DNA of 22,949 nucleotides from positions 1 through 22,949 of the forward strand of contig NW_003115049.1 of the NCBI RefSeq assembly GCF_000003605.2. Direction: 5' to 3'. The notes beneath the pieces are model-generated. The model searched no databases. It saw nothing but the letters and a program-made list of their open reading frames with translations, and had not been told where the DNA came from. Both the position numbers and the translations under genes were made by a program. The first letter of the stretch is position 1; the number at the start of each line of letters is the position of its first letter. Source of the DNA: Saccoglossus kowalevskii. Its lineage: Eukaryota; Hemichordata; Enteropneusta; Harrimaniidae. Positions 12,115 to 22,529 of this stretch are shown here, in pieces.

Positions 12115-12358
12115 TACGTGTAACTTCACAACATCACAAGTGTTGGTGACATCACGAGTACTTGTAACTTCACAACATCACAGGTATTGGTGACATCACG
12201 AGTACTTGTAACTTCACAACATCACAGGTATTGGTGACATCACAAATACGTGTAGCTTCACAACATCACAGGTATTGGTGACATCACGAGTACTTGTAAC
12301 TTCACAACATCACAAGTATTGTTGACATAACGAGTACATGTAACTTCACAACATCACA
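12115..12358. repeat. 1009-bp higher-order unit, partial copy 3
   Basis: The alignment with copy 2 continues for 244 bp with CACAAATACG in place of CACAAATTGG. It ends at 12359, where AAGTATTGG replaces AGGTATTGG and the sequence moves to the GACACAACG block. Confidence 0.7.
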
Positions 12359-13062
12359 AGTATTGGTGACACAACGAGTACGTGTAACTTCACAACATCA
12401 CAGGTATTGGTGACATCACAAATACGTATAACTTCACAACATCACAGGTATTGGTGACATCACGAGTACTTGTAACTTCACAACATCACAAGTGTTGGTG
12501 ACATCACGAGTACTTGTAACTTTACAACATCACAAATAATGGTGATATCACGAGTACATGTAACTTCACAACATCACAAGTATTGGTGACATCACGAGTA
12601 CTTGTAACTTCACAACATCACACGTATTGGTGACATCATGAGTACGTGTAACTTCACAACATACAAGTATTGATGACATCACGAGTACTTGTAACTTCAC
12701 AACATCACACGTATTGGTGACATTATGAGTACGTGTAACTTCACAACATACAAGTATTGATGACATCACGAGTACTTGTAACTTCACAACATCACAAGTA
12801 TTGGTGACATCACGAGTACTTGTAACTTCACAACATCACAAGTATTGGTGACATCACGAGTACTTGTAACTTCACAACATCACAAGTATTGGTGACATCA
12901 CGAGTACTTGTAACTTCACAACATCACAAGTATTGGTGATATCACGAGTACTTGTAACTTCACAACATCACAAGTATTGGTGACATCACAAATACGTGTA
13001 ACTTCACAACATCACAAGTATTGGTGACATCACGAGTACTTGTAACTTCACAACATCACAGG

Positions 13063-14863
13063 TATTGGTCACATCACGAGTACGTGTAACTTCACAACAT
13101 CACACGTATTGGTGACATCATGAGTACGTGTAACTTCATAACATACAAGTATTGATGACATCACGAGTACTTGTAACTTCACAACATCACAGGTATTGGT
13201 CACATCACGAGTACGTGTAACTTCACAACATCACACGTATTGGTGACATCATGAGTACTTGTAACTTCACAACATCACAGGTATTGGTGACATCACAAAT
13301 ACGTGTAACTTCACAACATCACAAGTATTGGTGACATCACGAGTACTTGTAACTTCACAACATCACACGTATTGGTGACATCACGAGTACGTGTAACTTC
13401 ACAACGTCACAAATATTGGTGACATCATGAGTACGTGTAACTTCACAACATCACAAATATTGGTCACATCACGAGTACGTGTAACTTCACAACATCACAC
13501 GTATTGGTGACATCATGAGTACGTGTAACTTCATAACATACAAGTATTGATGACATCACGAGTACTTGTAACTTCACAACATCACAGGTATTGGTCACAT
13601 CACGAGTACGTGTAACTTCACAACATCACACGTATTGGTGACATCATGAGTACGTGTAACTTCACAACATACAAGTATTGATGACATCACGAATACTTGT
13701 AACTTCACAACATCACAGGTATTGGTGACATCACAAACACATGTAACTTCACAACATCACAAGTGTTGGTGACATCACGAGTACTTGTAACGTCACAACA
13801 TCACACGTATTGGTGACATCATGAGTACGTGTAACTTCACAACATACAAGTATTGATGACATCACGAGTACTTGTAACTTCACAACATCACACGTATTGG
13901 TGACATCATGAGTACGTGTAACTTCACAACATACAAGTATTGATGACATCACGAGTACTTGTAACTTCACAACATCACAGGTATTGGTGACATCACAAAT
14001 ACGTGTAACTTCACAACATCACAAGTGTTGGTGACATCACGAGTACTTGTAACTTCACAACATCACAGGTATTGGTGACATCACGAGTACTTGTAACTTC
14101 ACAACATCACAGGTATTGGTGACATCACGAGTACGTGTAACTTCACAACATCACAAATATTGGTGACATCATGAGTACGTGTAACTTCACAACATCACAA
14201 ATATTGGTCACATCACGAGGACGTGTAACTTCACAACATCACACGTATTGGTGACATCATGAGTACGTGTAACTTCACAACATACAAGTATTGATGACAT
14301 CACGAGTACTTGTAACTTCACAACATCACAGGTATTGGTCACATCACGAGTACGTGTAACTTCACAACATCACACGTATTGGTGACATCATGAGTACGTG
14401 TAACTTCACAACATACAAGTATTGATGACATCACGAGTACTTGTAACTTCACAACATCACAGGTATTGGTGACATCACAAATACATGTAACTTCACAACA
14501 TCACAAGTGTTGGTGACATCACGAGTACTTGTAACGTCACAACATCACAGGTATTGGTGACATCACGAGTACTTGTAACTTCACAACATCACAGGTATTG
14601 GTGACATCACAAATACGTGTAACTTCACAACATCACACGTATTGGTGACATCATGAGTACGTGTAACTTCACAACATACAAGTATTGATGACATCACGAG
14701 TACTTGTAACTTCACAACATCACAGGTATTGGTGACATCACGAGTACTTGTAACTTCACAACATCACAGGTATTGGTGACATCACAAATACGTGTAGCTT
14801 CACAACATCACATGTATTGGTGACATCACGAGTACTTGTAACTTCACAACATCACAAGTATTG
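13063..14863. repeat. 1.8-kb higher-order block, copy 1
   Basis: This block aligns with 15430-17230 at a constant offset of 2367 bp (54 monomers less nine 43-bp units). The substitutions noted are GAGGACG at 14218, where the partner has GAGTACG, and GGTGAC near 13110, where the partner has GGTTAC. It also contains the second copy of the 140-1530 block (13312-14702). Confidence 0.85.
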
Positions 14864-15429
14864 GTGACATCACGAGTACTTGTAACTTCACAACATCACA
14901 AGTATTGGTGACATCACGAGTACTTGTAACTTCACAACATCACAAGTATTGGTGATATCACGAGTACTTGTAACTTCACAACATCACAAGTATTGGTGAC
15001 ATCACAAATACGTGTAACTTCACAACATCACAAGTATTGGTGACATCACGAGTACTTGTAACTTCACAACATCACAGGTATTGGTGACATCACGAGTACT
15101 TGTAACTTCACAACATCACAGGTATTGGTGACATCACAAATATGTGTAACTTCACAACATCACACGTATTGGTGACATCATGAGTACGTGTAACTTCACT
15201 ACATACAAGTATTGATGACATCACGAGTACTTGTAACTTCACAACATCACAGGTATTGGTGACATCACAAATACGTGTAACTTCACAACATCACAAGTAT
15301 TGGTGACATCACGAGTACTTGTAACTTCACAACATCACACGTATTGGTGACATCACGAGTACGTGTAACTTCACAACGTCACAAATATTGGTGACATCAT
15401 GAGTACGTGTAACTTCACAACATCACAAA

Positions 15430-17230
15430 TATTGGTCACATCACGAGTACGTGTAACTTCACAACATCACACGTATTGGTTACATCATGAGTACGTGTAA
15501 CTTCATAACATACAAGTATTGATGACATCACGAGTACTTGTAACTTCACAACATCACAGGTATTGGTCACATCACGAGTACGTGTAACTTCACAACATCA
15601 CACGTATTGGTGACATCATGAGTACTTGTAACTTCACAACATCACAGGTATTGGTGACATCACAAATACGTGTAACTTCACAACATCACAAGTATTGGTG
15701 ACATCACGAGTACTTGTAACTTCACAACATCACACGTATTGGTGACATCACGAGTACGTGTAACTTCACAACGTCACAAATATTGGTGACATCATGAGTA
15801 CGTGTAACTTCACAACATCACAAATATTGGTCACATCACGAGTACGTGTAACTTCACAACATCACACGTATTGGTGACATCATGAGTACGTGTAACTTCA
15901 TAACATACAAGTATTGATGACATCACGAGTACTTGTAACTTCACAACATCACAGGTATTGGTCACATCACGAGTACGTGTAACTTCACAACATCACACGT
16001 ATTGGTGACATCATGAGTACGTGTAACTTCACAACATACAAGTATTGATGACATCACGAATACTTGTAACTTCACAACATCACAGGTATTGGTGACATCA
16101 CAAACACATGTAACTTCACAACATCACAAGTGTTGGTGACATCACGAGTACTTGTAACGTCACAACATCACACGTATTGGTGACATCATGAGTACGTGTA
16201 ACTTCACAACATACAAGTATTGATGACATCACGAGTACTTGTAACTTCACAACATCACACGTATTGGTGACATCATGAGTACGTGTAACTTCACAACATA
16301 CAAGTATTGATGACATCACGAGTACTTGTAACTTCACAACATCACAGGTATTGGTGACATCACAAATACGTGTAACTTCACAACATCACAAGTGTTGGTG
16401 ACATCACGAGTACTTGTAACTTCACAACATCAAAGGTATTGGTGACATCACGAGTACTTGTAACTTCACAACATCACAGGTATTGGTGACATCACGAGTA
16501 CGTGTAACTTCACAACATCACAAATATTGGTGACATCATGAGTACGTGTAACTTCACAACATCACAAATATTGGTCACATCACGAGTACGTGTAACTTCA
16601 CAACATCACACGTATTGGTGACATCATGAGTACGTGTAACTTCACAACATACAAGTATTGATGACATCACGAGTACTTGTAACTTCACAACATCACAGGT
16701 ATTGGTCACATCACGAGTACGTGTAACTTCACAACATCACACGTATTGGTGACATCATGAGTACGTGTAACTTCACAACATACAAGTATTGATGACATCA
16801 CGAGTACTTGTAACTTCACAACATCACAGGTATTGGTGACATCACAAATACATGTAACTTCACAACATCACAAGTGTTGGTGACATCACGAGTACTTGTA
16901 ACGTCACAACATCACAGGTATTGGTGACATCACGAGTACTTGTAACTTCACAACATCACAGGTATTGGTGACATCACAAATACGTGTAACTTCACAACAT
17001 CACACGTATTGGTGACATCATGAGTACGTGTAACTTCACAACATACAAGTATTGATGACATCACGAGTACTTGTAACTTCACAACATCACAGGTATTGGT
17101 GACATCACGAGTACTTGTAACTTCACAACATCACAGGTATTGGTGACATCACAAATACGTGTAGCTTCACAACATCACATGTATTGGTGACATCACGAGT
17201 ACTTGTAACTTCACAACATCACAAGTATTG
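15430..17230. repeat. 1.8-kb higher-order block, copy 2
   Basis: Partner of 13063-14863. It begins within a stretch (14866-15480) that resembles 9000-9600 at an offset of 5877 bp. It ends at 17231, where GTTGAC replaces GGTGAC and the 2251-5197-like segment continues. It carries an ACATCAAAGG variant near 16432 that is not in the partner. Confidence 0.85.
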
Positions 17231-17396
17231 TTGACATAACGAGTACATGTAACTTCACAACATCACAAGTATTGGTGACACAACGAGTACGTGTAACTTC
17301 ACAACATCACAAGTATTGTTGACATAACGAGTACATGTAACTTCACAACATCACAAGTATTGGTGACACAACGAGTACGTGTAACTTCACAACATC
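17221..17396. repeat. 88-bp dimer tandem duplication
   Basis: ACAAGTATTGTTGACATAACG begins at 17221 and again exactly 88 bp later at 17309. Each copy is followed by the GACACAACGAGTACG monomer. The homologous site at 2885 has this dimer once, so two monomers were gained here. Confidence 0.9.
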
Positions 17397-18760
17397 ACAG
17401 GTATTGGTGACATCACAAATACGTATAACTTCACAACATCACAGGTATTGGTGACATCACGAGTACTTGTAACTTCACAACATCACAAGTGTTGGTGACA
17501 TCACGAGTACTTGTAACTTCACAACATCACACGTATTGGTGACATCATGAGTACGTGTAACTTCACAACATACAAGTATTGATGACATCACGAGTACTTG
17601 TAACTTCACAACATCACACGTATTGGTGACATTATGAGTACGTGTAACTTCACAACATACAAGTATTGATGACATCACGAGTACTTGTAACTTCACAACA
17701 TCACAAGTATTGGTGACATCACGAGTACTTGTAACTTCACAACATCACAAGTATTGGTGACATCACGAGTACTTGTAACTTTACAACATCACAAGTATTG
17801 GTGACATCACGAGTACTTGTAACTTCACAACATCACAAGTATTGGTGATATCACGAGTACTTGTAACTTCACAACATCACAAGTATTGGTGACATCACAA
17901 ATACGTGTAACTTCACAACATCACAAGTATTGGTGACATCACGAGTACTTGTAACTTCACAACATCACAAGTATTGGTGACATCACGAGTACTTGTAACT
18001 TCACAACATCACAGGTATTGGTGACATCACGAGTACTTGTAACTTCACAACATCACAGGTATTGGTGACATCACAAATACGTGTAACTTCACAACATCAC
18101 ACGTATTGGTGACATTATGAGTACGTGTAACTTCACAACATACAAGTATTGATGACATCACGAGTACTTGTAACTTCACAACATCACAAGTATTGGTGAC
18201 ATCACGAGTACTTGTAACTTCACAACATCACAGGTATTGGTGACATCACGAGTACTTGTAACTTCACAACATCACAGGTATTGGTGACATCACAAATACG
18301 TGTAACTTCACAACATCACACGTATTGGTGACATCATGAGTACGTGTAACTTCACAACATACAAGTATTGATGACATCACGAGTACTTGTAACTTCACAA
18401 CATCACAGGTATTGGTGACATCACAAATACGTGTAACTTCACAACATCACAAGTGTTGGTGACATCATGAGTACTTGTAACTTCACAATATCACAGGTAT
18501 TGGTGACATCACGAGTACTTGTAACTTCACAATATCACAGGTATTGATGACATCACAAATACGTGTAGCTTCACAACATCACAGGTATTGGTGACATCAC
18601 GAGTACTTGTAACTTCACAACATCACAAGTATTGTTGACATAACGAGTACATGTAACTTCACAACATCACAGGTATTGGTGACATCACAAATACGTGTAG
18701 CTTCACATCATCACAGGTATTGGTGACATCACGAGTACTTGTAACTTCACAACATCACAA

Positions 18761-18793
18761 GTGTTGGTGACATGTAACTTCACAACATCACAG
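18761..18793. repeat. 33-bp short monomer, copy 2
   Basis: GTGTTGG at 18761 and GTATTGG at 18794 are 33 bp apart, with the same GGTGACATGTAAC interior as the monomer at 4469. The two sites sit 14292 bp apart, at the offset of their parent block, so a single deletion event was copied. Confidence 0.85.
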
Positions 18794-19798
18794 GTATTGG
18801 TGACATCACAAATACGTGTAACTTCACAACATCACAAGTATTGGTGACATCACGAGTACTTGTAACTTCACAACATCACACGTATTGGTGACATCATGAG
18901 TACGTGTAACTTCACAACATACAAGTATTGATGACATCACGAGTACTTGTAACTTCACAACATCACACGTATTGGTGACATCATGAGTACGTGTAACTTC
19001 ACAACATACAAGTATTGATGACATCACGAGTACTTGTAACTTCACAACATCACAGGTATTGGTGACATCACAAATACATGTAACTTCACAACATCACAAG
19101 TGTTGGTGACATCACGAGTACTTGTAACTTCACAACATCACAGGTATTGGTGACATCACGAGTACTTGTAACTTCACAACATCACAGGTATTGGTGACAT
19201 CATAAATACGTGTAACTTCACAACATCACACGTATTGGTGACATCATGAGTACGTGTAACTTCACAACATACAAGTATTGATGACATCACGAGTACTTGT
19301 AACTTCACAACATCACAGGTATTGGTGACATCACAAATACGTGTAACTTCACAACATCACAAGTGTTGGTGACATCACGAGTACTTGTAACTTCACAACA
19401 TCACAAGTATTGGTGACATCACGAGTACTTGTAACTTCACAACATCACAGGTATTGGTGACATCACAAATACGTGTAGCTTCACAACATACAAGTATTGA
19501 TGACATCACGAGTACTTGTAACTTCACAACATCACAAGTATTGTTGACTTAACGAGTACATGTAACTTCACAACATCACAGGTATTGGTGACATCACAAA
19601 TACGTGTAGTTTCACAACATCACAAGTGTTGGTGACATCACGAGTACTTGTAACTTCACAACATCACAAGTATTGGTGACATCACGAGTACTTGTAACTT
19701 CACAACATCACAGGTATTGGTGACATCACAAATACGTGTAGCTTCACAACATCACAGGTATTGGTGACATGACGAGTACTTGTAATTTCACAACATCA

Positions 19799-20160
19799 CA
19801 AGTATTGTTGACTTAACGAGTACATGTAACTTCACAACATCACAGGTATTGGTGACATCACAAATACGTGTAGTTTCACAACATCACAGGTATTGGTGAC
19901 ATCACGAGTACTTGTAGCTTCACAACATCACAAGTGTTGGTGACATCACGAGTACTTGTAACTTCACGACATCACAAGTGTTGGTGACATCACGAGTACT
20001 TGTAACTTCAGAACATCACAGGTATTGGTGACATCACGAGTACTTGTAACTTCACAACATCACAAGTATTGGTGACATCACGAGTACTTGTAACTTCACA
20101 ACATCACAAGTATTGGTGACATCACGAGTACTTGTAACTTCACAACATCACAAGTACTGG
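19799..20160. repeat. CTTAACG / CACGAC / CAGAAC block, fourth copy
   Basis: GTTGACTTAACG at 19807, CACGAC at 19965, CAGAAC at 20009 and AAGTACTGG at 20152 repeat the spacing seen at 1797-2150. An isolated GTTGACTTAACG monomer also occurs at 19543, six monomers upstream (264 bp). This copy has a GAGTACTTGTAGC combination near 19914, which looks like a within-monomer hybrid. Confidence 0.7.
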
Positions 20161-20280
20161 TGACATCACGAGTACTTGTAACTTCACAACATCACAAGTA
20201 TTGGTGACATCACGAGTACTTGTAACTTCACAACATCACAAGTATTGGTGACATCACGAGTACGTGTAACTTCACAACAT

Positions 20281-20320
20281 CACAAGTATTGATGACATCA
20301 CGAGTACTTGTAACATTCAC
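20281..20320. repeat. Hybrid monomer with restored base and one extra A
   Basis: At 20281 a full-length CATCACAAG junction is followed by GTATTGATGAC. Elsewhere the CAAGTATTGATGAC combination goes with the 43-bp CATACAAG junction. Just after, TAACATTCAC near 20311 has one extra A relative to TAACTTCAC. The single base accounts for the 573-bp spacing (13 monomers plus 1) between the markers at 19807 and 20380. Confidence 0.75.
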
Positions 20321-20371
20321 AACATCACAGGTATTGGTCACATCACGAGTACGTGTAACTTCACAACATCA

Positions 20372-20690
20372 CAAGTATTGTTGACTTAACGAGTACATGT
20401 AACTTCACAACATCACAGGTATTGGTGACATCACAAATACGTGTAGTTTCACAACATCACAAGTGTTGGTGACATCACGAGTACTTGTAACTTCACAACA
20501 TCACAAGTATTGGTGACATCACGAGTACTTGTAACTTCACGACATCACAAGTGTTGGTGACATCACGAGTACTTGTAACTTCAGAACATCACAGGTATTG
20601 GTGACATCACGAGTACTTGTAACTTCACAACATCACAAGTATTGGTGACATCACGAGTACTTGTAACTTCACAACATCACAAGTACTGGT
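20372..20690. repeat. CTTAACG / CACGAC / CAGAAC block, fifth copy, one monomer shorter
   Basis: GTTGACTTAACG is at 20380 and CACGAC at 20538, with the standard 158-bp gap. AAGTACTGG comes 143 bp after CACGAC, not 187, so one 44-bp monomer is missing relative to the other copies. This block leads into the 791-bp tandem unit. Confidence 0.75.
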
Positions 20691-21429
20691 GACATCACGA
20701 GTACTTGTAACGTCACAACATCACAGGTATTGGTGACATCACGAGTACTTGTAACTTCACAACATCACAGGTATTGGTGACATCACAAATACGTGTAACT
20801 TCACAACATCACACGTATTGGTGACATCATGAGTACGTGTAACTTCACAACATACAAGTATTGATGACATCAAGAGTACTTGTAACTTCACAACATCACA
20901 GGTATTGGTGACATCACAAATACGTGTAACTTCACAACATCACAAGTGTTGGTGACATCACGAGTACTTGTAACTTCACAACATCACAGGTATTGGTGAC
21001 ATCACGAGTACTTGTAACTTCACAACATCACAGGTATTGGTGACATCACAAATACGTGTAGCTTCACAACATCACAGGTATTGGTGACATCACGAGTACT
21101 TGTAACTTCACAACATCACAAGTATTGTTGACATAACGAGTACATGTAACTTCACAACATCACAGGTATTGGTGACATCACAAATACGTGTAACTTCACA
21201 ACATCACAAGTGTTGGTGACATCACGAGTACTTGTAACTTCACAACATCACAGGTATTGGTGACATCACGAGTACTTGTAACTTCACAACATCACAGGTA
21301 TTGGTGACATCACGAGTACGTGTAACTTCACAACATCACAAATATTGGTGACATCATGAGTACGTGTAACTTCACAACATCACAAATATTGGTCACATCA
21401 CGAGTACGTGTAACTTCACAACATCACAC
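20639..21429. repeat. 791-bp higher-order unit, copy 1
   Basis: This unit holds 18 monomers including one 43-bp unit (18x44 less 1 = 791). Read against copy 2 from start to end, I found no difference. The marker AAGTACTGG occurs at 20681, 21472 and 22263, exactly 791 bp apart. Confidence 0.9.
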
Positions 21430-22220
21430 GTATTGGTGACATCACGAGTACTTGTAACTTCACAACATCACAAGTACTGGTGACATCACGAGTACTTGTA
21501 ACGTCACAACATCACAGGTATTGGTGACATCACGAGTACTTGTAACTTCACAACATCACAGGTATTGGTGACATCACAAATACGTGTAACTTCACAACAT
21601 CACACGTATTGGTGACATCATGAGTACGTGTAACTTCACAACATACAAGTATTGATGACATCAAGAGTACTTGTAACTTCACAACATCACAGGTATTGGT
21701 GACATCACAAATACGTGTAACTTCACAACATCACAAGTGTTGGTGACATCACGAGTACTTGTAACTTCACAACATCACAGGTATTGGTGACATCACGAGT
21801 ACTTGTAACTTCACAACATCACAGGTATTGGTGACATCACAAATACGTGTAGCTTCACAACATCACAGGTATTGGTGACATCACGAGTACTTGTAACTTC
21901 ACAACATCACAAGTATTGTTGACATAACGAGTACATGTAACTTCACAACATCACAGGTATTGGTGACATCACAAATACGTGTAACTTCACAACATCACAA
22001 GTGTTGGTGACATCACGAGTACTTGTAACTTCACAACATCACAGGTATTGGTGACATCACGAGTACTTGTAACTTCACAACATCACAGGTATTGGTGACA
22101 TCACGAGTACGTGTAACTTCACAACATCACAAATATTGGTGACATCATGAGTACGTGTAACTTCACAACATCACAAATATTGGTCACATCACGAGTACGT
22201 GTAACTTCACAACATCACAC
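21430..22220. repeat. 791-bp higher-order unit, copy 2
   Basis: This unit appears identical to copy 1. The junction ACACGTATTGG before copies 2 and 3 differs from ACAAGTATTGG before copy 1, which fixes the unit boundaries within one monomer. Confidence 0.9.
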
Positions 22221-22529
22221 GTATTGGTGACATCACGAGTACTTGTAACTTCACAACATCACAAGTACTGGTGACATCACGAGTACTTGTAACGTCACAA
22301 CATCACAGGTATTGGTGACATCACGAGTACTTGTAACTTCACAACATCACAGGTATTGGTGACATCACAAATACGTGTAACTTCACAACATCACACGTAT
22401 TGGTGACATCATGAGTACGTGTAACTTCACAACATACAAGTATTGATGACATCAAGAGTACTTGTAACTTCACAACATCACAGGTATTGGTGACATCACA
22501 AATACGTGTAACTTCACAACATCACAAGT
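22221..22529. repeat. 791-bp higher-order unit, partial copy 3
   Basis: The match to copies 1 and 2 continues for 309 bp. It breaks at 22530, where AAGTATTGG replaces AAGTGTTGG and the sequence switches to a double 43/44 dimer like that at 18824. Confidence 0.85.

Larger units (their letters stand above)
10872..13069. repeat. 2.2-kb higher-order block, copy 2
   Basis: Partner of 7011-9208 (offset 3861 bp). The match ends at 13070, where GGTCAC replaces GGTGAC, and the 2367-bp block starts at the same place. The join is thus a clear recombination breakpoint within a monomer. Confidence 0.8.
16587..19489. repeat. Long higher-order segment, copy 2
   Basis: Collinear relative of 2251-5197 about 14.3 kb away, with the same order of rare markers. 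It differs by an 88-bp duplication at 17221-17396, a rearranged stretch at about 17970-18340, and scattered substitutions (TTTACAAC near 17780, CACATCATC near 18706). It ends near 19490, where a 43-bp ACATACAAG unit replaces the expected CATCACAGG unit. Confidence 0.7.
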
